Notes under the pieces: model-generated | The model's input: only the letters and a program-made list of their open reading frames with translations | The model's database searches: none | What the model was told of the DNA's origin: nothing | Source: Priapulus caudatus | Taxonomy: Eukaryota > Priapulida > Priapulimorpha > Priapulimorphida > Priapulidae | DNA length: 24,120 nucleotides | Assembly: GCF_000485595.1 (NCBI RefSeq) | Contig: NW_014578002.1 | Coordinates: forward strand, 89,733 to 113,852 | Direction of reading: 5' to 3' | Program-made: the position numbers and the translations under genes | Part shown: piece after piece, positions 1 through 10,800 of the stretch | Numbering within the stretch: the first letter of the stretch is position 1 | Layout of the letters: each line of letters begins with the position of its first letter

Positions 1-159
1 GGGATAGAGGTTCGCTGCTGGCCGTTCCGCCGTAACGGTGAGTAGGTGCGCTGCGTCTGGTTCCGGCGTAGAGGGTCCTACGAATAACCATGCATATGTT
101 CGTTCATATGCTCTACATGTGCTGTATGTCACATACGCATACGTAAAGCACACAGGCGC

Positions 160-440
160 AGACAATGCGCGCGCGTGGCTGTATGTGCAGTGCGCGTGGC
201 GTGCGTTGCGTGCAGTGCGCGTCGTCGTGGTGCGTGTTCTCATTGGTCGCACCGTGTGCGTATGCGCGCGATCCGCTGTGTGTGTGTGTGTGTGTGTGTC
301 CGTGGTGTGTGTGTGTGTGGTGGTGTGTGTGTGGTGACTATGTGTATGTGTGTGCGTGTGCTGTGAGTGTTGTGGTGGTGCGTCGCGGCGCGGCCCGTGT
401 GTGTGTGCGTGCGCCTGCGGCATGCGTGAGCGCGGGCGGT
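160..440. repeat. GT/GC-rich low-complexity island 1
   Basis: Alternating purine-pyrimidine sequence, mainly TG and CG steps with a nearly pure (TG)n core around 278-300 and 308-333. Open frames across it on both strands encode only Cys/Val or His/Thr runs and are products of the repeat. Such sequence is prone to left-handed (Z) DNA and to replication slippage, so its length may be polymorphic or misassembled. Confidence 0.85.
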
Positions 441-2449
441 GTGTGATAGTGATTCAATCATTGGCTTACCCCTTTCTATATACGGAGTACTTAACATAAA
501 TGAAGACGACTTTAAACCTTTCATGTCGACTATTCATGATTCAGGAACGATTAACTTCCACTATGCGACTAACTGTATGATCTTTTAGAAATTTGAACAT
601 GTCTATATGACTGTCATGTTTATGGAAAACTACAACCGTTTATGTATTGTATGTCAGGTTTGTGATGCGAAATCTAATTAGTATTCGATGCATTTGTAAA
701 TACAAGGTGCTGAGAACATTTCCATGATGCGTTGTGCCCACATTGTATTGGGACATTTACGCGCATAATCTATGACTTACATGGGTAGCAATAGGAATGC
801 GTAAGGCTAATCTTTATCTTTTTGATTTCAGATTTTGTCATAAAAGTATAACTATTATTTGATTACATAGACAATTTTATACTGAGTAAGAGTATTATCT
901 TAACACCAATATAAGGCAATAATATTTTAATATTTAACGAAGGCGAAGAAGTATCTGGTCACTGCTGATGTATTCATGATATAGTATATACCGGGGGATC
1001 ATCTTTGCCTAAGTCATAATAAAGGACTCTAAGCACATTTATTCACATAAATTGCTGAATTAGAATTGCCTAATATCTGCGACAATACTTCTATTACTCG
1101 CGAATGATTGGAGTCACTTTTTTTGCGGTGTAAACACATTGCCGCTTACTGCCTCTAATAATCTATAAGGGCAAATAAGTATGATAATGAAAGATAATTC
1201 CATTGTGGCAATTTAATTTGTCTATATTCAAAGCTGTGTGTTAAGCACACTTATTGCCAATAAAATGTGGAAACGCATTTTTTAATTAACCAAAATTAAA
1301 AGGGGAATAAACATCTTCTCTCGTCTAATCTGGCTTTATTTTCCCATGTCTTCGGTATTCACGAAAAACTGTGACGCGACTTGCCATTAGGCGAAGTATT
1401 CTGTAATATGTACATGCCCCCGAATAACATTCTAGTTGCCCATATTATTTATGCAAGATTTTATCTCAATTAAATTTATATTAATATAATACGGCTGGTA
1501 CAAATTCAAAATTACTTTACTGAAAATTACTTTTTAGTTTCAAAACCTTTCACAAATGAGAATCTACTTCTGCAGCTGAACTCTGTAACATCATCGTGCC
1601 AAACAGCATCTTCCCCCCGTCAATTTAAGCACACTGTCGTTGTCTTGCTATGACATTGGTCGATTGGAAACGTTCGCCTTTCATTATAGACTCATGATCA
1701 GTATTGACAAGACTGATTGTATTGACGTTGTAACTGGTCGGTTTATGCCATGCTCAGACCTTCGACATATCGACAGAAAGCTAATATGCGCGTTGTTTTT
1801 TTTGTAAAAGAGGAAATGTACGATTTCAAAGACGGATGCCGAATTTTTGTATTATTCGCACTGAAGCGGTTTCGTAGCAATAATGGAATGCTATGAATGC
1901 GTATAATGAGTAATGAGAGTGTACACCAGAACCAACTTCCTTCCCTTTCGTTTCCGGTGTTCAACATTTCTTGATCTTTTTAAATTAAAAACTGTTGGTT
2001 ACTAGCCAGTTGCATATAGTGTTTAATGGCGTTGTTTAAAGGTCAGGAGCTCGTCTGGCAGTGAGCTTGAAATGTTTACATGTCGCCCGAGATTTTATGC
2101 ACTTCTCGCGGCTGTCGGACGCCCGAACATGCTGTCTCGTTATGATTTTCAACACGGCGGGTTAATATCAATAATGATATTATGTGCTGAATATGTACTA
2201 ACTGTATGATTACACAGTAATATATTTTCCTACGGCAGTTAAAGGATATCACAGGACTGAGTATTATTTGCGACGGCCATTCCGCGTAAAGCCAGGACAA
2301 AGCGATCTACTCATTGAATAAACGGTTTAGCGTCATAATCGCCGTGCTTATGCTGTTTACAGTGGTATTCATGCCGTGTTATTGTGTGTTGTGGACGCGA
2401 TGATTAAATTAGTGTTAGCGTATATATGTAACGAATTTATCACCATGAT
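441..2449. other. AT-rich intergenic stretch, no gene recognised
   Basis: About 2 kb of AT-rich, unstructured sequence. The longest open frames are about 74 codons (1743-1967 and 2076-2300, minus strand). They have no recognisable domain and no credible splice context. I saw no tRNA-like fold, no mobile-element termini and no microsatellite of note. Confidence 0.6.
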
Positions 2450-2481
<32 letters not shown>

Positions 2482-2658
2482 GTGTGTTGCGTGCGTGACA
2501 ACCGTGCGCGTGCGTGCGCGGCGCGTGTGTGTGGTGTGTTGTCCGTGTGTCTGTGTGTGTGTGCTGTGTGTGTAGTGCGTGCGCGCGCCGCCGCGCGTGT
2601 GGTGTGCTGTGTGTTGTTGCGTGCAGTGCGTGCGCTGCGGTGCGTGTGTTGCGTGTTC
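2450..2658. repeat. GT/GC-rich low-complexity island 2
   Basis: It starts as pure (GT)n at 2450-2480, then becomes a mix of TG and CG steps rich in GCGTG and GTGTG words. Composition closely matches the island at 160-440. The His/Thr and Cys/Val reading frames here are repeat artefacts. Confidence 0.85.
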
Positions 2659-3451
2659 GGCAATCGGTGTATGCGCATGTCTGCTCTTTTATCTTTATCA
2701 AGTGATTATAAAGTACTACGGACACTCTGGCCTGAAATAATTAGATTATTTTAGCTTAATAGGTTTATATTGATGAATGCATACTTGATCTATCAAAGCC
2801 AGCGGTTAAATAAGTCGACTCTACTGTTTGTTCTAGAGATACGAGCCATACATGGAAAAAAAATCTAGCAATCACGACTTAGATCAAGAGTGCCGACAGG
2901 CAAATAGAGGGCTTATTTATAGCGATAGTCATATGAACATCTAATCGTCTTACTGCCCGGCGTATTGGCCGTGGCCCCGTAACCCGTTAGCCCGCCTTGC
3001 TGCTGCGACATGTACGTGCGCGAGGCCTACGATCAAGCAACAACAATGATTATTATTCACTCGCGAACGGCTTGTCGTTATGTGCAGGGACGTATAGCAC
3101 GATCTCATCTTAAATTCTAGCTGGAAAAAAGCTTCAATTTTTCGAATTAATTTAAAGTTACCATTTCTTCTTTAATCACTCATCATTTGCAATTTATCAC
3201 TTGATATACGGGTGCGTAAATTGCGAGCATTGGCATTGCCAGTAGCGAATCCTCAATACTCACAGTTGATCAGATTTTTCAAGTTTACCAGCCTACGATG
3301 TCAGAATATACCTTTAAACGTGCCGGCCGTAGCAAATTATTCCGCTACTTTATTGATAGTTCTATGGTCTTCGGAATCCTATTTTTGCATAATCATTATC
3401 CTTTCCTAATTTACAAAAGTAAAATTGCGATCGAACCATAGTCGATATAAA
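2659..3451. other. Intergenic stretch between microsatellites, no gene recognised
   Basis: Mixed AT-rich sequence. A 65-codon plus-strand frame (3212-3409) has no recognisable domain. A locally GC-richer patch at about 2955-3025 carries no identifiable motif. Confidence 0.55.
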
Positions 3452-3598
3452 GTATGTGTGTGTGTGTGTGTGTGTTGTGTGTGTGTGTGATTGGTTGTGG
3501 TTGTGTGTTGTGTGTGTGTGTTGTGTGTGTGTGTGTTGTGTGTGTGTTGTGTGTGTGATGTGCTGTGTGTGTGTGTGGTGTGTGTTTGTTGTGTTGTG

Positions 3599-3639
<41 letters not shown>

Positions 3640-3699
3640 GTGTGTGTTGTGTGTGTGTGTGTGGTTGTGTGTGTGGTGTGATCTGTGTGTTGTGTGGTG
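3452..3699. repeat. (GT)n microsatellite
   Basis: Nearly pure GT/TGTG tract of about 248 bp with occasional TT interruptions; the longest clean run is near 3600-3638. It is the first block of a composite microsatellite ending at 4319. The His/Thr frames on the minus strand are artefacts of the repeat. Confidence 0.95.
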
Positions 3700-3725
3700 A
3701 ACAATGATGCTGATGAGCCCTCGCA

Positions 3726-4095
3726 TCTTTGCTCTCCCTCTTACTCTCCTCTCTCTCTCGTGCTCTTTCTCTCTCGATCGTGCGTCTCTCGTCTCCTCTC
3801 TCTCGTCTCTCTCTCTCTCTCTCTCTGCTCAATCGTCTCTTCTCTGCCTATCTCTCTCTCTCTCTCTCTCGCTCTCTGCTCTCTCTCTCTCTCTCTCCCC
3901 ATCTCTGCTTTCTCCTTAAAATCTCTCTGTCGTCCATGTCGTGCTCTCCTGCGGGTCTCTCCTCCCTCGCCGATGCTCGCTCGCGTCTCCTCGTCCGTCT
4001 CGTACGCTCTGCCCGGGGTCTCCGCGACTGCCGGGGGCCGTCTCTTTCTTCCGTCTCGCTCTCGGTGTCGTGCTCTCTCGCCGTTCGCTGATCTC
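3726..4095. repeat. (CT)n microsatellite and pyrimidine-rich tail
   Basis: CT/CTC-rich plus strand, densest at 3735-3915, then a C/T-rich tail with CG steps to about 4095. Together with the GA-rich block at 4152-4319 it forms large complementary arms. The long Ser/Leu plus frames and Arg/Glu minus frames are low-complexity artefacts. Confidence 0.9.
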
Positions 4096-4123
4096 TGATA
4101 CATAATATGATATATTAAGTATT

Positions 4124-4151
4124 GATATATATATATATAGTATGATATATA
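4124..4151. repeat. Short (TA)n tract
   Basis: TATATATA-type run between the pyrimidine block and the GA block. It would sit in the loop if the flanking CT and GA tracts paired. A TATA-box role for the downstream bHLH gene cannot be argued from this low-complexity context. Confidence 0.7.
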
Positions 4152-4168
4152 GGAGAGAGAGAGAGAGG

Positions 4169-4214
<46 letters not shown>

Positions 4215-4280
4215 GGAGAGAGAGGAGGAATAGGAGGGAAAGAAAAGGGCGAGAAGATACGAAGCGAGAGCGAGAGATCG

Positions 4281-4319
<39 letters not shown>
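4152..4319. repeat. (GA)n microsatellite
   Basis: GAGA-rich plus-strand tract of about 170 bp with a few interruptions near 4230-4280. It ends about 208 bp before the bHLH start codon, so it lies in the 5' flank or an upstream intron of that gene. GA tracts can exclude nucleosomes or bind GAGA-type factors in some animals; any such role here is inference. Confidence 0.92.
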
Positions 4320-4527
4320 ATACATATGCTTATCCTTTTATTCATTTGTTTATTTATATATTATCATATATCAAATATACATAGTAGTGTCCATTGATAT
4401 TTTCATAACAATTCTTCTGTTAGAAAGCATTTTGAACGATAAATTTGTCTATTGTCGCCATAATTTTTTTCCAGGATTAGTCGATTTATTTATGTTGATG
4501 ATCATAATTTTGTCTCGGGTTCTAGGC

Positions 4528-4866
4528 ATGCATCCGTTTGCGTTCGAGCCAGCCTTCATCCGGCGCCGCAACGAGCGGGAGAGGCAGCGCGTGCGGTGCG
4601 TGAACGATGGATACGCTCGCTTGCGGGAGCATCTCCCCATCAACGACAAGGAGAAGCGACTGAGCAAGGTCGAGACGCTGAGAGGTGCCATAGAATACAT
4701 CAGCTATCTCCAGCGACTCCTGGCGAAGGGCAAAGCGGCGACAACAGCGACGGCAGACGTTGACGATGACAGTGACGATTCGTCGAGGACGAGTCGCTCG
4801 CTTGCAGCAACGCCCGTGCCTCGTACCGCCAAGCGAGACATCATAGAAGAGAATGGCAATGACTAG
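4528..4866 (+). CDS. Achaete-scute family bHLH transcription factor (ASCL3/4/5-like, ASCb type)
   Basis: Encodes 112 residues from the ATG at 4528. The N-terminal FEPAFIRRRNERERQRVR is the ASCb signature. The basic region spans about residues 12-24, with E18 as the invariant E-box-contacting glutamate. Helix 1 is about 24-37, the loop 38-45 (PINDKEKR) and helix 2 46-65 (SKVETLRGAIEYISYL). Q20 and C24 separate it from ASCa proneural proteins, which have NRVK there. The tail is acidic and serine-rich (DDDSDD near residues 80-85). Family members dimerise with E-proteins and bind CANNTG E-boxes in the nucleus. The frame stays open upstream through ATGs at 4492 and 4498, but that part is AT-rich and hydrophobic, and TCTAG at 4521-4525 looks like a 3' splice site. 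The first exon may therefore lie upstream, and the true N-terminus is uncertain. Confidence 0.88.
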   Translation: MHPFAFEPAFIRRRNERERQRVRCVNDGYARLREHLPINDKEKRLSKVETLRGAIEYISYLQRLLAKGKAATTATADVDDDSDDSSRTSRSLAATPVPRTAKRDIIEENGND

Positions 4867-5406
4867 TCAGGTGGTATAGGACAGAGATAACAAGAGGGTT
4901 CTGGTGGTGGGTCGGGGGGAGGGGGGGCAGAATAGATGTACTGTCGAATGGCTTGAGCACATGGTAAAGTCTGTGTAAAGGTATATAAGGGAATGGTAAG
5001 TGTACGTAGGCAGTATAGATAAAGATAATTAGTGCGCCTATGGTAATATTATATAGAAACGAGAAAGAAAGGGCTTGTGTGCATGACAGTTTCACTATTA
5101 GTTGTTTCTCGTTGGTGTGACGGTAACGCCCAAATTTGTTTTCTTATCATTCTAGTCCACTTCATATCATTCTAGTCATATGTAAATGCGGCACATTTTA
5201 TGGCAACACAAAATTAATAATTACGAATTATTTATCTTCCTATGTGTATAGTTGAATGTATTTTATTATTGTTTTGCTATAAAGTATTATTTTGTGTCGA
5301 TATGCTCGCTATTTGCATTACTCGATGAACTTGGATGAACCATGGATTGGATTTTGTGTCCACAAGTGTTAGGTTAGGGAGTGAGACGAGGCGTGTAATA
5401 TAGCGC
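4867..5406. other. Probable 3' flank or 3' UTR of the bHLH gene
   Basis: No credible coding frame. It begins with a G-rich patch (about 4897-4928). A 20-bp unit is tandemly duplicated at 5141-5180, each copy containing TATCATTCTAGTC. The first AATAAA on the plus strand after the bHLH stop is at about 5736, so the 3' UTR may run through this stretch, or a non-canonical signal is used. Confidence 0.45.
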
Positions 5407-5748
5407 ATGGGAGCGGCTTTTCTTACAAAATGTGTTGTCACTAGCAGTGTTCCTCGCAGCTTTACAATCGCGTTGATATCCCCGACCATTTATCATCCAG
5501 CATTCCATAAAAAACGACCGTCCAATCATCGCCCGCTATCGCGCAGGTGCTGGGTGACGTCACGGGTGAAACGCGGAGAACAAGGGGATCATTTCAATAC
5601 TGATGCAAGCTTCATTGCCTCTCAGATAGAAGCGTTTCGGATTGGACGCATGAAAGCGACACGCATACCTGCTGTACGCACGCGCCTCATCACATATCGA
5701 TTGGACGCAGAGAACAACGATATCATAGTCAATCCAATAAATATATAG
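5407..5748 (+). other. Unrecognised 113-codon open frame in a GC-elevated block
   Basis: An ATG-started frame of 113 codons ending in TAG. The peptide is basic, has no domain or signal peptide I recognise, and lacks low-complexity bias. The block is visibly more GC- and CpG-rich than its flanks and contains CCAAT (5522-5526) and a palindromic CRE (5555-5562). The phrase GATTGGACGCA occurs twice (about 5640 and 5699). It may be a small gene, bHLH 3' UTR (AATAAA at about 5736 overlaps the frame's end), or a promoter-like CpG block. I do not assign a product. Confidence 0.2.
5555..5562. promoter_or_regulatory. Palindromic CRE motif (TGACGTCA), with CCAAT 30 bp to the left
   Basis: A perfect 8-bp cAMP-response element lies 29 bp right of a CCAAT box (5522-5526), in a CpG-bearing patch. 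This pairing is common in animal promoters. No gene start in the window clearly uses it, so function is inference. Confidence 0.3.
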
Positions 5749-6271
5749 TGGGAGTACTACGCCGTATTTTTTGACGCACTTTTATTTCGCGACGTCTTCG
5801 GTATTGTTTATTGTGATATAATTACTAGCAGGGATGCTTTAATCGAGTTGCGCCGTTGCGACCGAAATGATACTACTACCGATTGACACCATCACACAGA
5901 ATAATCGATTGCATGTAAAGTATCAATCCTAGTTACGCCTATTAAAGCGTCTAGTGCAGCGAATGTTATCTGAACTAGAGCTAGTAAAATATGCTATTAG
6001 AAACGGTGAACACAGTGTCCATGAGTCATCATTTCAAGTAAATGTAATATATTATGTAACTACTGTAGGCCTATTATTGTAATTATGAATATTTATTTTT
6101 TTATTATTATTATTATTCGACTAAACAGTTACAATTGGTTGCCCGTTTTTACCACAGATTAGTATGGTTGGTCAGCACGTATACACAAGATAGTTAATAT
6201 TATAATAAAGAGATGCATCAAGTCAGTAAATGTCTCTACGGTTCAATACATAACATCCGCATCTGTTTACA

Positions 6272-6326
6272 GCCGCGTTCACACGGAGCGAAACGACACG
6301 GGTCGAACGCTCCGTGTGAACGCGGC
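6272..6326. repeat. Perfect 19-bp GC-rich hairpin (MITE-like)
   Basis: Arms 6272-6290 and 6308-6326 are exact reverse complements, beginning GCCGCGTTCACACGGAGCG, around a 17-nt loop. The arms are far more GC-rich than the surrounding AT-rich DNA, suggesting a small fold-back element rather than local sequence. No clear target-site duplication is visible. Confidence 0.7.
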
Positions 6327-7074
6327 ATATGTGAGCAGCGCAGCGAGGCGCACTATGCGAGTCCAGATACGCCTAGATACTAGAATGCCAAATAACGTGG
6401 GGTAATTGCAACGAATCCAATATTTTAATTCACGTATGTCAATAAACTTGTTTAACTAATAAAATCGGTAGTGATTATGGTTCATGATCATATTTCATAC
6501 AAATCAAAGGGCTTTAGAAATCGTCGAAGCAATTGCAGCAGCAGGGAATCGTAGCACAGATGAAGTATATTTAGCAAGACATATCAGTAACATTTACCGA
6601 CTTCTGATGACTACCGATATCACGCCAAACCCGGTATCATTTGAATTAGTATAACGCACATAGAAAAGCTCCAAGATGGTTAATCGCTGAGGTTGGATAA
6701 ACATTCTGAAATATCCAATAGTAAAATATCTAGTAATAATAATATTAATAGTAATATTTTAGCAAACTATATTTATACAGACATGAACAAACCTACGGAT
6801 ACAAATTGTTAAAATGTATACCATAATCATAATTTAAACTGTGATATCATCAAGGGATCAAGGGACATGAACTATTGTTCACAGGCTCTTGATATTATCA
6901 GTACTAGTGTTTTATCGCGATGACATCTCACTGCTAAATGATAACCATCGTATTCAATCTATGATTAACTATTCATAACACGAACAAGAACTTAGACCTA
7001 TACAAAATATATGTGTGATGGCTTAATAAGACGTTGTTAGGTATTTGAAAGTAATCATCAATAAAACTAAGCTA

Positions 7075-7102
7075 CATATATATACGTATATATATATATA
7101 GA
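7075..7102. repeat. (TA)n tract
   Basis: TATATA run with one CG interruption in the intergenic DNA between the two convergent genes. Confidence 0.9.
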
Positions 7103-7690
7103 TATCCTCATAAGGTAATACACTACGAGTATGCGAACCATCACATTAAACAACTCACTTTAGTTCTTTAATGTTAAAAGGATTGTTTAAATATTGGTAG
7201 TACCTAATAATTGATGAATAAAGTTATGCATTAATATATTCTCGATTTATAGATATAACTAAACATTTAAATGTATCTGAAAGCACCATAACATTAATAA
7301 AACATACAACCCCATCCAATGACACAGAGAAACATTGAAACATATCTAATGCCAACCCAAGTGTTCTCGTCACGAAAAGGGAAAATGACAGGAACTAGTT
7401 TTCACGCACATATCAAGTGCAATTCATCAGTAACGTGACATCATTGATGAAGCATTCCTAATATGAACACGATCAACCACAACAACGCATCCTCATTCGA
7501 AGCTCTTATTGCAGCAGTGGTGGTCAGCTTATGTATTAGCACCAGTTCTGCTAATCTAAGTGAGAAAGTGACGAATACTGTTACCAGATCCTCTTATACA
7601 GCACCGCAGTGCTTTCATATCACAGTGCCGACCTCAGACCTCAGTTCGTAGTTGCACAACTCGTGCCACAAGTGTTTTCTGATACAGTCA

Positions 7691-7880
7691 TTAGATGGCA
7701 CTGCTCAGTGTAGCTGTTGCAGCATGTATAGTATAAACTAGAACAGATAAGTGTTTATCCACCTTGTCCCATCTTTCTGCAGGGTTCGGTTCTCTGTCAA
7801 TTTCAAACAAGAGGTCAAACAATCCTGGAAAGGCCATTCCTGAGTAGTTGTCCTGACTGCTTGCACCGTAGATGATATGT
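7691..7880 (-). CDS. Peptidase exon 19: C-terminus
   Basis: 190 nt, residues 699-760, ending in TAA at 7693-7691. [19 protein letters not shown] aligns with human 'HVIYAPSSHNKYAGESFPG'. Y710 matches Y700, but N709 replaces K699, the lysine that grips the glutamate side chain in GCPII. The end, [10 protein letters not shown], matches the family's 'AAETLSEVA'. Confidence 0.95.
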
Positions 7881-10800
7881 CTATAACAAAAGCAATAGCC
7901 TCGTTGTAGCATAATTTCCAACCGCTAACACACATACAGTATAGCCAGCTGTTGGACGGTTGCAGAAGAAAAAATGATCTGCACTGATACAAGCATTATG
8001 TGTTTTAAATGAGTGAAGCAAGTCAAGCAGAATGACATTACTAAGACAAAATAAAAAGAAGACAGGAATCCGTTTGTACTTGCCGAAATTGGAGGAAGAC
8101 AAGAAAATAAAAGTTAGAACACTACCAAAAGTAGAAACTAGCATTGAAACTATAACCTGTAGTGCTAACCCAGGCCTACTCTAACATCTTGGTTACAGCT
8201 AGCAGAACAGTGGAACTATACGTCATAGTCCTGATCGTCTCTTGTTCCAAAATCACATTAATCAGGTGTTGCATGCTCACTTGTCAAGAGGGCGTCCCGG
8301 AAGTCCATAGGAGTCGAGAAATGCTCGTTCAAGCAGCATCAGTTGATCATTCACTGCTCGCACTGCGAGTGTGCTACAAGTGAGTAGACAACAGTGTTTT
8401 TGCATTATTATGTGTTAGTAATCCGTTGACCTAGTGAAAAGACTAAAATCACATGAGGGAATCCAGTGAGGTAGGTCTGATATATCCAGTATGTGGCAAA
8501 AGTTTATCTCTGTTAAAATAAATTGTGTGAAAAGGGTGAAATATATAGTCAGAATTTCCCAGATTGCAACTGTAATTCCATTAAAACAATGTGGACACCT
8601 GCTTAAATTCTGTATTCACTGGATTCTTTCAAGAATGCTTAGACCTGCCAATGAAATACATATATACATTCATTTATACACTCTTATTTTGCAATTTTCT
8701 ATCATTCCTCGTTTCCTGGTAGTGTAACGCCACTCTTGCAAGGTTACACCTGTTATTTTAATGCTATAATTTTGTTTATTTAACGTTCGCTCAATAGCTG
8801 TAAGACATTGAGACAGCTGAATAAACAACAAGAGATATGTGAATTTCAAGTTCCTACTTCGTGTGGTCAACTTCATTGGCTTCCTGCATGAACTGTTTAA
8901 TTCTCTTTTGAAAGCTCTTTACCTCTGTCTCCAGCACATCTGAAACAGAACCACAGCTGTCAGCTTACTTAGCAGATGTCTTGATCATTACTGTGAAAAA
9001 AAGCCAAAAACAGGATTTTTACTAAATCTACACAATATATAAAACATTTTTGATATACTCACATGTATACGCAGATTTGTTTTCCGTGATATCATAAATA
9101 GTTTTAAACAAAATCGGGATCTCTTTACACGTTAAAATCTGTGGGTTTCATATTTGACCTAGCATTGGAAATTCTGCCACCTACAGGATAAATAAATAAA
9201 ATATTAATCTAACAAAAATAAGATCTTCTCCTCCTGCTTCTACCAGTCTTACAGAATACCCCCACAATCCAACTGTTGCTGTCAATCTTGTAGAAACCCC
9301 ATCGATTTTAGCTGTTACTGCCATTCGTTCTAACTGTATCTAGCAATCTTGTACAATGTTGCACCTAGTGAAGCAGCAAAGGTGACTCCACTGTCAATGA
9401 ATAGCTGCTTGTAATCTTTCTGTAGTTTGGCAACACTGTCCACCAAGCTGGTGCCATAGTAGGAGAGGTCTATGGGCACGAGGATAGAGTCAGCATGGTT
9501 ACGTGCCATCTCTCCCCACATCTTGGTCACTGCTGCATGATACTGGAAGATAAAAAGACATCCAACTTGCATAAAGGTATGCGTGAAGTGATTACCAGCT
9601 GCCATGGGTATAAATAACAAACAAACATCTTATGCACTGCACACACTGCACATACTGTTTTCAACTCACAACTATAATTGAAACCATCACCTACTTCATT
9701 TGCAATATTTTTCTGGCATCAAATTTAGATAGTGAATGATACAATTCGCTTGTGTGCAGACAATGAAAGACTGCCACGTAAGTACGGAAATAGAGGTAAG
9801 TCTGTAGATGGTCATATATACCAACTGAAAAAACAAACCACCTTTACATGCTAATAAAGTTAATCTCAGTTAGATCCATAATCAGTACAAAATAACTTAC
9901 TCTGACGAAAGTTAGAGTAAGTTATTTTGTACTGATTATGGATTTAACTGAGATTAACGTTATTAGCATGTAAATTATAGAGATCCGATGAAGTTATTTA
10001 ATTATAAACCACCTTTAGTCGCGTTAGGAAGTTCTTACCTCAAATGTAGGGTCCATGAGCTTGTCCATCAAGAAGAATGTCTCATAAGCAGAGTGGTACA
10101 ATGGGTACGATGACAGAGGAGTGGAGAACTGGAAATCAGAAGAGAATAGCCTAACAAATTTAGAAATAATAAAAGTAAAAAGTCAGGACTTTCATTTAAT
10201 ATCCATTAAAAAAAGCATCCCAACAAAACTGGACCTACAATGCACATAAAACAAATAGAACCCAATAAGATCTGTACTTATCTTCAAACAGAAATATATC
10301 CACTATAAATTTCATGTACATGTACTACATTTTGTACTTCATTCGAATACACCGCATCATTAATAGTATCATGGCTATTTCACGACCAGTAAACTGTTTA
10401 TACATCAATAAAAAATACATTAAAATTACTTTAGTAATTTGATTCAAGCATAATATGACAATGCACTGTCATAAATACCACCACCAAGGATGAGCAGTGA
10501 TAGAAGGGTGCCATTAGATGCTAACAATCAGCCACCAGTTCAAGTGCATGCAACATAAACATGAGATTGCAAAACCTTCATGTGATTAGTGCCAAGCTAG
10601 TAGGTACTACAATCGTGCAAAACCTTACACAAGCTGACATGGGTGACAATAGATACCAAACTGCTGCAGATATAAATATCCATCTAAAGGTCTACATCTA
10701 AAGTGCCATGCAAATCAATCAAGTTTCTGGTACCCATATATTTTAAGTGAGTTTTCATGTTGAAATTAAAGGGGGATTAAGCATTACATGGGAAGTTGTA

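Larger units (their letters stand above)
5749..7690. other. Intergenic stretch between the two convergent genes
   Basis: AT-rich sequence with no gene I can support. It contains an (ATT)n run near 6098-6117, a perfect GC-rich hairpin (6272-6326, listed separately) and a (TA)n run at 7075-7102. A 62-codon plus frame at 7463-7651 starts with ATG and has a hydrophobic N-terminus, but nothing else supports it. On the minus strand no AATAAA lies close after the peptidase stop; an ATTAAA-type signal is possible near 7169. Confidence 0.5.

Noticed and set aside
3362-3832. Long minus-strand frames of His/Thr and Arg/Glu repeats (also 2369-2725, 240-524)
   Set aside because: They are translations of (GT)n and (CT)n microsatellites; every frame of such repeats is open.
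3741-4345. Ser/Leu- and Arg/Glu-rich frames of up to 194 codons across the CT/GA tracts
   Set aside because: Low-complexity artefacts without any domain, spanning two unrelated microsatellites.
6841-6904. Hairpin resembling a microRNA precursor
   Set aside because: The stem (TGATATCATCAAGG against TCTTGATATTATCA) has several mismatches and a long unpaired middle; too weak without small-RNA data.
7463-7651. 62-codon plus-strand frame with a signal-peptide-like start
   Set aside because: Short, no homology recognised, located in the likely 3' region of the convergent peptidase gene, with no splice or promoter support.
8162-8383. Plus-strand 73-codon frame
   Set aside because: It is the antisense shadow of peptidase exon 18, whose minus reading gives the conserved [11 protein letters not shown] helix.
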